A DNA stretch of 64,000 bases from Streptomyces sp. NRRL S-340 (GTDB lineage: Bacteria; Actinomycetota; Actinomycetes; Streptomycetales; Streptomycetaceae), in NCBI RefSeq assembly GCF_000720185.1, contig NZ_JOIY01000011.1, positions 97,243 to 161,242 on the forward strand, in the 5' to 3' direction. The notes beneath the pieces are model-generated. The model was given only the letters and a program-made list of their open reading frames with translations, had not been told where the DNA came from and searched no databases. How positions within the stretch are numbered: position 1 is the stretch's first letter; every line of letters begins with the position of its first letter. Of the stretch, positions 14,421-22,851 are shown one piece after another. A program made the position numbers and the translations under genes.

Positions 14421-15500
14421 GTGAACAGCACACACGAGGTCGACGTGGTCGTCGTCGGCGCCGGTCAGGCGGGCCTGGCCGCCGCCCATCACCTGCGGCG
14501 CAGCGGGTTCGAGCCGGATCGCGGCTTCGTCGTGCTCGACCACTCCCCCGGCCCGGGCGGCGCCTGGCAGTTCCGCTGGCCCTCGCTGACGTACGGCAAG
14601 GTGCACGGGATGCACGCGCTGCCCGGGATGGAACTGACGGACGCGGACCCCGCGCGGCCGTCCTCGGAGGTCATCGGCGAGTACTTCGCCCGGTACGAGC
14701 GCGCGTTCGATCTCCGTGTACGGCGCCCCGTCGACGTGCGTGCCGTGCGCGAGGGCGCCGGAGGGCGTCTGCGCGTGGAGAGCTCGGCCGGTGTGTGGGC
14801 GGCACGCGCGCTGATCAACGCGACCGGCACCTGGGACCAGCCGTTCTGGCCCCGGTACCCGGGGCAGGAGACCTTCCGCGGGCGGCAGCTGCACACAGCG
14901 CAGTACGCGGGTCCGCAGGAGTTCGCCGGACAGCGGGTGATCGTGGTCGGCGGCGGCGCGTCCGGCACCCAGCACCTGCTCGAACTCGCGCCCTACGCCG
15001 CCGCCACCACGTGGGTGACCAGACGGCCGCCGGTCTTCCGGGAGGGGCCCTTCGACGAGAACGCGGGCCGTGCCGCGGTCGCGCTCGTCGAGGAACGGGT
15101 CCGCCAGGGGCTGCCGCCCCGCAGCGTCGTCTCGGTCACGGGCCTTCCGCTGAACGACGCCGTGCGGGAGGGGCTGCGCGACGGGGTCCTGGACCGCCGG
15201 CCCATGTTCGACCGGATCACCCCCGACGGAGTGGAGTGGCGGGACGGGCAGCGCCTGGCGGCCGACGTCATCCTGTGGGCGACGGGGTTCCGGGCCGCGC
15301 TCGGCCACCTCGCCCCGCTGCGGCTGCGCGAGCCGGGCGGCGGCATCCGCGTCGAAGGCACCCGCGCCGTGGCCGACCCCCGCGTCCATCTCGTCGGTTA
15401 CGGTCCCTCGGCGAGCACGGTGGGCGCCAACCGCGCCGGGCGTGCGGCCGTCCGGGACATCCGGCGGCTGCTGGCCGGGGAACCGGCCGTCGCCGCCTGA
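14421..15500 (+). CDS. FAD-dependent oxidoreductase (flavin-containing monooxygenase/CzcO type)
   Basis: 359 residues. Two Rossmann motifs in the family order: VVVVGAGQAGLAAAHHL at the N terminus for FAD and VIVVGGGASGTQHLLEL at about 170-190 for NAD(P)H; ATGFRAAL near 300 is the usual C-terminal signature. Related proteins are flavin monooxygenases or reductases acting on small organic or metal-linked substrates. GTG 14421 is chosen as it directly precedes the conserved N terminus; no strong ribosome site is visible, so a leaderless or weakly initiated mRNA is possible. It is divergent from YjbQ with a 58-bp gap. Confidence 0.85.
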   Translation: MNSTHEVDVVVVGAGQAGLAAAHHLRRSGFEPDRGFVVLDHSPGPGGAWQFRWPSLTYGKVHGMHALPGMELTDADPARPSSEVIGEYFARYERAFDLRVRRPVDVRAVREGAGGRLRVESSAGVWAARALINATGTWDQPFWPRYPGQETFRGRQLHTAQYAGPQEFAGQRVIVVGGGASGTQHLLELAPYAAATTWVTRRPPVFREGPFDENAGRAAVALVEERVRQGLPPRSVVSVTGLPLNDAVREGLRDGVLDRRPMFDRITPDGVEWRDGQRLAADVILWATGFRAALGHLAPLRLREPGGGIRVEGTRAVADPRVHLVGYGPSASTVGANRAGRAAVRDIRRLLAGEPAVAA

Positions 15501-15514
15501 GTCCGGGGACCTGT

Positions 15515-16429
15515 TCACCTCCCGGCCGGTTGCGGACCACGGCTCTGCCCCTGCTCCCCGTCGCCGTGCTCCCCGTGTCCCTGCTGCTCGCTCCGCTGCT
15601 GGGCGAGGCTCCGCCGGCGCGCGTTGAACTCCTCGACGTTGCGCTGGTGCTCGGCGTAGTCGGCGGTGAATCGTGTGTCACCGGGCTTGACCGTGACGAA
15701 GTACAGCCAGTCGCCCGGCGTCGGGTTGTACACGGCGCGCAGGGCGTCCTCGCCGGGGCTGTCGATGGGGGTCGGCGGAAGGCCCATGCGCTGGTAGGAG
15801 TTGTACGGGCTGCCGATCCGCGTGTCCTCCGCGGTGGTGCGGACGGTGCTGCGGCCGAGGCCGTAGTTCAAGGTGGAGTCCATCTGGAGCGGCATGCCCT
15901 GCTCCAGCCGGTTGAAGACGACCCGCGCCACCTTCCCCATGTCGGCCTTGGTGGCGGACTCGGCCTGCACGATGCTCGCGATGGTGACCGCCTGGTAGAG
16001 GCTCATCGCGGTACGGGGGGCGCCGGCGGCGACCGGCGCGGCGGAGAACTTCCTGTTCGCCGTGGAGACCATGGCCGACAGCAGCGACCGCGGGGTCGTC
16101 CGCTCGTCGACCGGGTACGTCGCCGGGAACAGATAGCCTTCCGGATTGCCCTCGGCCGCGTCCGGCAGCTTCAGGCCCGCCCCGGCGGCCGCCTGTTTCG
16201 TACTGCCGGGGGGCAGCGCGAGCGCCTTGTCCACGGCGGCGTACACCTGGACGGCCCGCCAGCCCTCCGGGATCACCAGCGTGCGCGGGCGCGCCGCCCC
16301 GTCGTCGCGCAGGGTCAGCAGCGGCACCACCACGGCGGTGCCGGCCAGGGCGGCCCCGGACACGAGGAGGACCAGCCGGCCCCGCCGCGTCAGTTTGACG
16401 GTCTTCCGTGACGGAGTGTTCGTCTGCAT
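15515..16429 (-). CDS. Short MltG-like endolytic transglycosylase
   Basis: 304 residues. One N-terminal membrane helix (RLVLLVSGAALAGTAVVVPLL, preceded by basic residues), then a YceG/MltG domain: the LysM-like RTLVIPEGWRAVQVYAAV, PEGYLFPATYPV, the active-site region ASIVQAESATKADMGKVARVVFNRL with the catalytic Glu kept, LQMDSTLNYGLG, SPYNSYQRMGLPPTPIDSPG and NPTPGDWLYFV. MltG cleaves nascent glycan strands at the membrane. This copy is shorter than the division-linked MltG of Streptomyces and is not near aroE/ruvX-type genes, so it is likely a second paralogue. The C-terminal tail is Gln/Gly-rich and probably disordered. Confidence 0.9.
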   Translation of the reverse strand: MQTNTPSRKTVKLTRRGRLVLLVSGAALAGTAVVVPLLTLRDDGAARPRTLVIPEGWRAVQVYAAVDKALALPPGSTKQAAAGAGLKLPDAAEGNPEGYLFPATYPVDERTTPRSLLSAMVSTANRKFSAAPVAAGAPRTAMSLYQAVTIASIVQAESATKADMGKVARVVFNRLEQGMPLQMDSTLNYGLGRSTVRTTAEDTRIGSPYNSYQRMGLPPTPIDSPGEDALRAVYNPTPGDWLYFVTVKPGDTRFTADYAEHQRNVEEFNARRRSLAQQRSEQQGHGEHGDGEQGQSRGPQPAGR

Positions 16430-16563
16430 GCGGGCACGGTAACCCTCCAGGGTCCCCAAACCCGGCATATCGTCATTTTGTCGGCACTCAGCGGGCAGTG
16501 GCCTGCTCGGGCCCCGCGCTCGCGGCGCCTGCCGCGGCCGGGGGCCGGGCCACCGGCGGGCCG

Positions 16564-18474
16564 TCAGGTCGTCGGTTCCAGCCGGGCGTCGCGGCGGACC
16601 AGCGCCGCGTACCGTCCGTCCAGTGCCAGCAGTTCTTCGTGCGTACCGCGTTCGGCCACGCGGCCGGAGTCGAGGACCACGATCTGGTCCGCGTCGCGGA
16701 CGGTGGACAGGCGGTGCGCGATGGTGAGCGTGGTGCGGTTGGCCGACAGCGCGTCGATGGCCTCCTGGACGGCCGCCTCGGTCCGGGTGTCCAGGGCGCT
16801 GGTGGCCTCGTCGAGGATGAGGACCGGCGGGTCGCGCAGGATGGTCCGGGCGATGGCCAGGCGCTGTTTCTCGCCACCGGAGAACCGGTGGCCGCGCTCG
16901 CCGACGACGGTGTCGTAGCCGTCGGGAAGGGCGGCGATGTGGTCGTGGATCTGGGCCGCCTTCGCGGCCGCGTGCAGTTCCTCGTCCGTGGCGTCCGGCT
17001 TGGCGAACCGCAGGTTCTCGGCCACCGAGGCGTGGAAGAGGTACGTCTCCTGCGAGACCACCCCCACCGCGCGGGCGAGCGTGTCGAAGTCCAGGTCCCG
17101 CACGTCCACGCCGTCCAGCGTGACCCGGCCCCCGCTCACGTCGTACAGCCGGGGAACCAGATATCCGAGCGTGGACTTGCCGGCTCCGGTCGGACCGACG
17201 ACGGCGAGGCTGCTGCCCGCCGGGACCGTGACGTCGATGCCGTCGAGAATCGGCGCCTCCTGGGAGCCCTGGTGCTTCTGGTACCCCAGGCCCGCCTTGA
17301 CCCCCAGGTCCGTCCTGTCACCCTTCCCGCCCCTGTCGCCCCTCTGTCCCCGGCCGTCCCGGCTGCCGCTGTCGTCGTAGCGGAAGGTGACGTTCTCGAA
17401 ACGGACTTCGCCCTTGACGCGGTCGAGGCGGACCGGCCGCTCTCGCTCGGTGATGTCGATCGGGAGGTCGAGGTACTCGAAGATGCGCTGGAAGAGGGCG
17501 AGGGAGGTCTGGATCTGCACACCGGTCGCCAGCAGGCTCACGGTCGGCCGGAACAGGCCCTGCTGGAGCGAGACGAAGGCGACGATCGTGCCCAGGGAGA
17601 CCTTCGGACCGCCGACCTGGAGCGCGACGCCCGCGGTCCAGTAGATGACGGCCGGCATGGCGGCCATGACGACGGTGATGACGGCCATGCGCCAGCGCCC
17701 GGCCATGTTCGACCGCACTTCGAGACCGACCAGGCTCTCCGACTCCGCCGCGAACGACGCGGTCAGCGAGTCGGAGCGGCCCATCGTCCGGCCGAGCAGG
17801 ATGCCGCTGACGGAGAGCGACTCGGTCACCGTCGCGGCCATCGCGGCCATCTGCTTCTGCCGCTGTGTGGTGATCTTCTTCCGCTCGTTGCCCACCCGGC
17901 GGCTGATCCACACGAACACCGGGAGCAGCAGCAGGGAGACGACGGTCAGCCGCCAGTCGAGCGCGGCCATCGCCACGATCGTGGCAACCACGCTGGTGAG
18001 GTTGGAGACCAGCGAGGTGGCGGTGGAGGTGACGGTGGCCTGCATCCCGCCGATGTCGTTGGCGATGCGGGACTGCACCTCACCGGTGCGGGTGCGGGTG
18101 AAGAAGGCGAGGGACATGCGCTGCAGACGCCCGTAGACCGCGGTGCGCAGGTCGTGCATGACGCGCTGGCCGACGGTCGTGGAGATCAGGGTCTGCAGCA
18201 CACCGAAGACGCTGGTGAGGACCGCGCTGAGGATCATGCCCGCGGCGAGCAGGCTGAGCAGGCCGGTGCGGCCCTGCGGGATCGCGACGTCCAGGGTCTC
18301 CTTCAGCAGGAAGGGCGTGGCGACGGAGACCAGCGACGCCGCGCCGACGAGCAGGCCGACGACCGCGAGACGGCCGCGGTAGGGGCGGAACAGCCCGAGG
18401 ATGCGGCGGACCTGCCGGGGCTGTTCCTTCGCGTCGGCGGGCGGGGTCCAGGAGGGTTGACGGTCGGGGTGCAT
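16564..18474 (-). CDS. ABC exporter (fused membrane and ATPase domains)
   Basis: 636 residues: six-helix exporter membrane domain at about 30-340, nucleotide-binding domain at about 375-630 with Walker A VVGPTGAGKSTL, signature FSGGEKQRLAIARTI, Walker B LILDEATSALD and H-loop IAHRLSTV all intact, so a homodimer would be active. An unusual charged 35-residue insertion rich in Gly, Asp and Arg lies between the A-loop strand and the first core strand of the ATPase domain. It is divergent from a MarR-type gene with a 125-bp AT-rich gap, suggesting drug- or metabolite-responsive control. Confidence 0.93.
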   Translation of the reverse strand: MHPDRQPSWTPPADAKEQPRQVRRILGLFRPYRGRLAVVGLLVGAASLVSVATPFLLKETLDVAIPQGRTGLLSLLAAGMILSAVLTSVFGVLQTLISTTVGQRVMHDLRTAVYGRLQRMSLAFFTRTRTGEVQSRIANDIGGMQATVTSTATSLVSNLTSVVATIVAMAALDWRLTVVSLLLLPVFVWISRRVGNERKKITTQRQKQMAAMAATVTESLSVSGILLGRTMGRSDSLTASFAAESESLVGLEVRSNMAGRWRMAVITVVMAAMPAVIYWTAGVALQVGGPKVSLGTIVAFVSLQQGLFRPTVSLLATGVQIQTSLALFQRIFEYLDLPIDITERERPVRLDRVKGEVRFENVTFRYDDSGSRDGRGQRGDRGGKGDRTDLGVKAGLGYQKHQGSQEAPILDGIDVTVPAGSSLAVVGPTGAGKSTLGYLVPRLYDVSGGRVTLDGVDVRDLDFDTLARAVGVVSQETYLFHASVAENLRFAKPDATDEELHAAAKAAQIHDHIAALPDGYDTVVGERGHRFSGGEKQRLAIARTILRDPPVLILDEATSALDTRTEAAVQEAIDALSANRTTLTIAHRLSTVRDADQIVVLDSGRVAERGTHEELLALDGRYAALVRRDARLEPTT

Positions 18475-18551
18475 GGGCTCCTACGGGAGTGAGTGGGCTC
18501 TGCGCGCACCGGCCGGGCGTGCGGTCGGCGGCGGCTTTCCTGATGCTAGCT

Positions 18552-18574
18552 CATTGTTACCTATGCTCATAATG
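18552..18574. promoter_or_regulatory. Candidate MarR operator between exporter and regulator genes
   Basis: The 125-bp divergent gap contains an AT-rich 23-bp imperfect inverted repeat with arms CATTGT and ATAATG (5 of 6 pairs match) around a 11-bp centre, and a GCTCAT direct repeat. MarR dimers usually bind such AT-rich inverted repeats near their own promoter. This is a prediction only. Confidence 0.4.
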
Positions 18575-18599
18575 AACGTCATCCTGATATTGTTCCCGT

Positions 18600-19055
18600 A
18601 TGACGACCCCCGACGCCGACGGCCTCCTCGCCGAGCAGTTGCTGCTGCTCACCCGGCGGGTGCACCGCATCCAGAAGCGCCATCTGGAACAGCGCTCCCT
18701 CGGCATCACCCCGGCGCAGTCCCGGCTCCTGCGCACCCTCGCGCGCTTCGGGGAGCCGCCGCGCATGGCGGATCTCGCCGCGTCGCTGGAGGTCGTGCCG
18801 CGCGCGGTGACCACGCTGGTGGACGGACTGGAGGCGAGCGGGAAGGTGCGCAGGGTTCCCGACCCCGCCAACCGCCGTGTGACCCGCATCGAGTTGACCG
18901 ACGACGGGCACGGCGCACTGCGCGAATTGCACGGAGTGCGCCGGACCGCCGCCGAGGAGATCCTCGCGCCGCTGACCGACCCGCAGCGTGCGGCCCTCGG
19001 TGAGCTGCTGGACACCCTCGTGGGCACGACGCCCGCACGGGGGCACCGCTGCTGA
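18600..19055 (+). CDS. MarR family transcriptional regulator
   Basis: 151 residues. Winged helix-turn-helix in the middle: SLGITPAQSRLLRTLARFGEPPRMADLAASLEV then the recognition helix VPRAVTTLVDGLEASGKVRRVPDPANRRVTRIELTDDG with the conserved DxRxxxxxLT wing in variant form (DPANRRVTRIELTDDG). Terminal helices form the dimer interface. The gene faces away from the ABC exporter at 16564-18474, the classic arrangement in which the MarR protein represses both itself and the exporter until a ligand binds. Confidence 0.92.
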   Translation: MTTPDADGLLAEQLLLLTRRVHRIQKRHLEQRSLGITPAQSRLLRTLARFGEPPRMADLAASLEVVPRAVTTLVDGLEASGKVRRVPDPANRRVTRIELTDDGHGALRELHGVRRTAAEEILAPLTDPQRAALGELLDTLVGTTPARGHRC

Positions 19056-19194
19056 AGGGGGCACGATGGCGCGATGGAGGGCGCGCGCCTGAACGCCTAC
19101 GGGGCGGGGCGCGGCCACGGGCGTGTCGGCAACAGGCTCGATCTTGCGGTTACTCGGCCGGAACACCGGCACCGCGCCTGCCGGTCCGCACGCG

Positions 19195-19425
19195 GACCGC
19201 CGAACTGCTCCCGTACGTGGCCCGGCCTGCTGTTCCTGGAGCCTGACCGGTCGAACTGTTCCTGAAGGTGAACGGGCCGCCTGTCCTGTGGCCGGACCGG
19301 CCGAACCGTTCCTGGAGATGAACCGGCCGACTGGCCTCTGGCCGGACCGGCTGACTGTGCTGTACGCGGGACCGCCGAACTGTTCGTGTCCCGTGTGCGG
19401 ACCGGCGAACGGCCCGCCGACCGGC
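19195..19425. repeat. 50-bp degenerate tandem repeat (GACCGGCCGAACTGTTCCTG type)
   Basis: The 379-bp gap between the MarR gene and the L,D-transpeptidase has GACCGSYCGAACYG-like cores starting at 19195, 19245, 19295 and 19345, exactly 50 bp apart, followed by closer copies at 19370 and 19400. The units diverge by several substitutions. The forward frame through the region stays open only because of composition; no gene is supported. Confidence 0.6.
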
Positions 19426-19434
19426 CTGCGGCGG

Positions 19435-20184
19435 CTACGCCCGCAGTTCGGCCTTGTCCCCCATCACGACCACCGGCTTGTCCTTCGGATCCAGCCTGCG
19501 CAGCAGGTACTCCATGGCCGACTCCGGAACACTGACGCAGCCCAGCGTGCCGTCGCCGTGGTCCAGGTGCAGCCAGATGCCACCGCCCTTCTTCTGACCC
19601 TGCGGGCGGGTCGGATCGTCGGGGCGCGTGCCCGGCCTGCGGTTGTAGTCGATGGCGATGACGTAGTCGAAGTCGTGCCAGTGGGCCTCGTCCCAGTAGT
19701 ACGGGGTCGCGAAGGCGTCCTCGTCCTGGGTGTACGGCAGTCTGGTGCCGGGGTCGTCGAGGAGACCGCCGGCGTCGGAGAGCGTGAACACGCCCACGGG
19801 GCTGCGCTCGTCACCCTCGCGGTGGTTGGGGTTCCACCCCTGCTTGCCGTTGTGCGCGGCCCAACTGTCGACCCGCTGCCACGCCGTGCCGTGCTTCTCG
19901 TACAACACCAGGGTGGAGTCCGGGGAGTTCTTGCCCTCTCCGTACACCACCACCACCTGCCGGGTGTCCGCCGGGACCCGCTGCCACATCCGCTCGCCCA
20001 CCCCCGGAACGCGGGCCGGCTTCGCCGTGGGACTGGGCCGGGCGGTCCCCGTGGGGCCTCCCGGTCGGGGGACGTCTCCGTGGCGGACCTCGGTCCGCGG
20101 GCCACCACACGCGGCCAGAGCCGTCAGAAAGAATCCACAGGCCGTCATCGCGACCATCGCATGCCTTACGCCGCCTCTTCGCAT
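19435..20184 (-). CDS. Lipoprotein L,D-transpeptidase (YkuD-type catalytic domain)
   Basis: 249 residues. N terminus has a lipobox, with a hydrophobic MVAMTACGFFLTALAAC and the modified Cys in LAAC, so the protein is likely anchored outside the membrane. A Pro/Thr-rich linker follows. The catalytic region is IWLHLDHGDGTLGCVSVPE at about 205-223: His and Cys of the L,D-transpeptidase SHGC-type motif in the HGDGTLGC variant. These enzymes make 3-3 cross-links or attach proteins to peptidoglycan. ATG 20184 gives the best signal peptide; two further in-frame upstream starts would add a basic tail. It is divergent from the heterodimeric ABC exporter with about 700 bp between. Confidence 0.87.
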   Translation of the reverse strand: MRRGGVRHAMVAMTACGFFLTALAACGGPRTEVRHGDVPRPGGPTGTARPSPTAKPARVPGVGERMWQRVPADTRQVVVVYGEGKNSPDSTLVLYEKHGTAWQRVDSWAAHNGKQGWNPNHREGDERSPVGVFTLSDAGGLLDDPGTRLPYTQDEDAFATPYYWDEAHWHDFDYVIAIDYNRRPGTRPDDPTRPQGQKKGGGIWLHLDHGDGTLGCVSVPESAMEYLLRRLDPKDKPVVVMGDKAELRA

Positions 20185-20496
20185 GAACCCATGGTGGGCA
20201 CCGTGGACCTGACGATCTACTCGACGTTGGTCCAAACAGCCTTATTCGCTTCTCTTTGGGGGGTGCCGGGCGCGCCGGACAGGCCCGGAGCGGGGGTCGA
20301 GGAGGTACGGGAACACGGCCGCAGGGGTCCCGGACGGCCGTCACGGATCCGAGCCCCCTGCGCGACACCCGGGCGGCCGCACACGCACCCGTGGGCCGAG
20401 CGCGCGGGCGGCCGTCCGGCACGGCAGCGCACGCGTGGCCTGTCGGCACGGCCCACGTGCGCGCGTGGCAGGCCGGGATGGCGGTGCGCGCGTCAC

Positions 20497-20720
20497 CGGC
20501 CGCATGCCCGGCTGCACGGGGCCGATCGCCACGGCCGGCGCGCGGGCGGACCTACCGATCCGGTCGGCGTGCACGGGACCGATCGCCGCGACCGACACGC
20601 GCCTGAACCCACCGATCCGATCGCCGTGCAGGGTGGGCCGACCGCCGCGACCGACACGCACGTGAACCCACCGATCCGATCGCCGAACACGGGGCCGGTC
20701 ACCGCGGCCGGCGTACGCGT
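20497..20720. repeat. 57-59-bp degenerate tandem repeat (CCGATCCGATCGCCG type)
   Basis: The about 700-bp space 20185-20883 has an AT-rich patch near 20205-20265 (probable L,D-transpeptidase promoter) and then an array of diverged units. The core CCGATCCGRTCGSCG starts at 20555, 20612 and 20671 and is each time preceded by CGCCGCGACCGACACG...GAACCCA in the better copies. A weaker unit precedes at about 20497. No gene with normal features is present. Confidence 0.55.
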
Positions 20721-20883
20721 GGCGTCGGCCCGGTCGCGGCCCGCTCGGCGTGCGCGGACGTCAATCCCGTTGCCCCGCGGTGGAAAACCGCTTGCCTTCG
20801 ACGACTCGGCGAAGCGAACCTGTCACGGTTCGTCGCCGCCGTCGCGGCCCTCCCCCGCCCCTGACCCGAACCACTGGGACGTC

Positions 20884-22851
20884 ATGCAGATTCACGACCT
20901 TCCGTATCCCGACCCGGGCGTGCCGGACGCGCGCTCGGGTCCCCGATTCCTGTGGTGGCTGGGGCGGAACCAGATCGGCGGCCAGCTGAGAGCGCTGGCC
21001 TGGGGGCTGCTGCACTTCTCCTCCGTCTCCGCGCTGCCGTTCTGCGTAGGACTCGCCGTCCAGGCGGTCGTCGACCGCTCGGGCACCCGGCTCGCCCTCA
21101 GCGGCGGCCTGCTCGCGCTGGCCTGCGCGGGCAACGCGCTCGGCGACACCTTCCTGCACCGTGCCGCCGTCACCAACTGGATCACCGCTGCGGCCCGCGT
21201 CCAGCAGCTCCTGGCCCGCAAGACCGCCGAGTTGGGCTCGGCCCTGACCCGTCGGGTAGCCGCCGGCGAGGTGGTGGCCGTCTCCACCGGGGACGTCGAG
21301 AAGATCGGCTGGTTCGTGGAAGCCGTGTCCCGCTTCACCGCGGCCGCCGTCACCATCGTGCTGGTCTGCGTCGCCCTGCTCGTCTACCAGCCGGCGCTCG
21401 GCGTGGTCGTCGCCGTGGGCCTGCCCGTCCTGGCACTCGCCGTGCTCCCGCTGCTCCCGCGCGCCACCCGGCGCGCCGACGTGCAGCGCGAGAAGGCGGG
21501 CCGCGCCACCGAGCTGGCCTCCGACACCGTGGCCGGCCTGCGGGTCCTGCGCGGCATCGGCGGCGAGGAACTGTTCCTCGACCGCTACCGCCGCGCCTCC
21601 CAGGAAGTCCGGCAGGCAGCCGTGCGCAGCGCTCGCATGTGGTCCCTGATCTCCGCCGTCCAGGTGCTGCTTCCGGGACTGCTGCTGATCGCGGTCGTCT
21701 GGTACGGCGTGCACCTGGCCCGCGCGGGCCGGATCACGGTGGGCGAACTCGTCACCGTCTACAGCTCCGTCATGGTCCTCACCTACCCGCTGCGGCACTT
21801 CGAGGAGATCGCCATGGCGTACTCCTTCTCCCGGCCGTCGGCCAAACGCGCGGCACGGGTGCTGTCGCTGGAGCGGACCGCCGCCCCGCAAGCGGCTCCC
21901 GCGGACGAGCGGGCCCCCTCCTGCCCGGCGCAGGCCCCCGCGGGGGACCTGCGTGACCCGGCGACGGGGCTGCTGGCGCCCGGTGGACGTCTGACCGCCG
22001 TGGTCTGCGGCGACCCGGACGAGGCGGGCCGGCTGGCGGAACGCCTCGGCGGCCACCCCGGCGAGCCCGGCCCGTCGGTGCTCCTCGGTGGCACACCCCT
22101 CGACGCACTGCCGCTCGACCTGGCCCGTACGGCCGTCCTGGTGCAGGACAAGGATCCGGTGCTGCTGTCGGGTTCGCTGCGGGAGCTGCTCGACGTGCCC
22201 GCCTCGGGTGAGGTCACCGCGGAGGCGGCGCTCGGGGCGGCCCAGTGCGGTGACGTCCTGGAGGCCCTGGCGCAGGCATCACCGGTCGCCGGGGACCCGA
22301 TGGACGTCCGGATCACGGAACGCGGCCGTTCCCTGTCCGGAGGCCAGCGCCAGCGGCTGGCCCTGGCCCGGTCCCTCGTCACCGACCCCGAGGTACTGGT
22401 CCTGGACGAACCGACCTCCGCCGTCGACTCCCACACCGAGGCCCGGATCGCGCAGGGCCTGCGGGACCTCCGTGACGGGCGCACCACCGTGGTCTTCACC
22501 TCGTCCCCGCTGGTCCTGGAGCGCGCCGACCGCGTGGTGCTGCTCCACGAGGGGACGGTCGCCGCGGTGGGCACCCACCGCGACCTCGTGCACACCGACC
22601 CCCGGTACCGGGCCGTGGTGACACGCGAGACGGACCAGGAGCGCGCGGCACACGACCACGGTGCGGAGCGACGCGCCTTGAAAGACGGGCAACACGGCCT
22701 GAGTGACGGGCGACGCGCCCTGGGCGACACGAGTGACACGGAACCCGCGGCGGCCGGCGGACCGCACCACGACGGCAGGCCCGCCCTCCGGGGCGCGCTC
22801 GAAGAGCTGGAAGAAATCGACGAGCTGGAAGAGATCGAGGAGACCGCATGA
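20884..22851 (+). CDS. ABC exporter subunit 1 of heterodimer; Walker A degenerate
   Basis: 655 residues: exporter membrane domain (about 25-310) and ATPase domain (about 355-590). The Walker A site is lost: after LAPGGRLTAVVC comes GDPDEAGRLAERLGG with no GxxGxGKS. The signature LSGGQRQRLALARSL and Walker B VLVLDEPTSAVD are intact, and the H-loop His is replaced (VVFTSSPLVLERA). A 75-residue acidic tail ends in ELEEIDELEEIEETA. ATG 20884 directly precedes the conserved N terminus; the frame is open far upstream through repeat DNA but without support. Its stop overlaps the start of the second subunit (ATGA), so both are made together. Confidence 0.92.
   Translation: MQIHDLPYPDPGVPDARSGPRFLWWLGRNQIGGQLRALAWGLLHFSSVSALPFCVGLAVQAVVDRSGTRLALSGGLLALACAGNALGDTFLHRAAVTNWITAAARVQQLLARKTAELGSALTRRVAAGEVVAVSTGDVEKIGWFVEAVSRFTAAAVTIVLVCVALLVYQPALGVVVAVGLPVLALAVLPLLPRATRRADVQREKAGRATELASDTVAGLRVLRGIGGEELFLDRYRRASQEVRQAAVRSARMWSLISAVQVLLPGLLLIAVVWYGVHLARAGRITVGELVTVYSSVMVLTYPLRHFEEIAMAYSFSRPSAKRAARVLSLERTAAPQAAPADERAPSCPAQAPAGDLRDPATGLLAPGGRLTAVVCGDPDEAGRLAERLGGHPGEPGPSVLLGGTPLDALPLDLARTAVLVQDKDPVLLSGSLRELLDVPASGEVTAEAALGAAQCGDVLEALAQASPVAGDPMDVRITERGRSLSGGQRQRLALARSLVTDPEVLVLDEPTSAVDSHTEARIAQGLRDLRDGRTTVVFTSSPLVLERADRVVLLHEGTVAAVGTHRDLVHTDPRYRAVVTRETDQERAAHDHGAERRALKDGQHGLSDGRRALGDTSDTEPAAAGGPHHDGRPALRGALEELEEIDELEEIEETA

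Noticed and set aside
19123..20883. In-frame extension of ABC subunit 1 far upstream
   Set aside because: The extension passes through tandem repeat DNA and opposite the L,D-transpeptidase gene, has no domain and no ribosome site; the conserved exporter N terminus starts at 20884.
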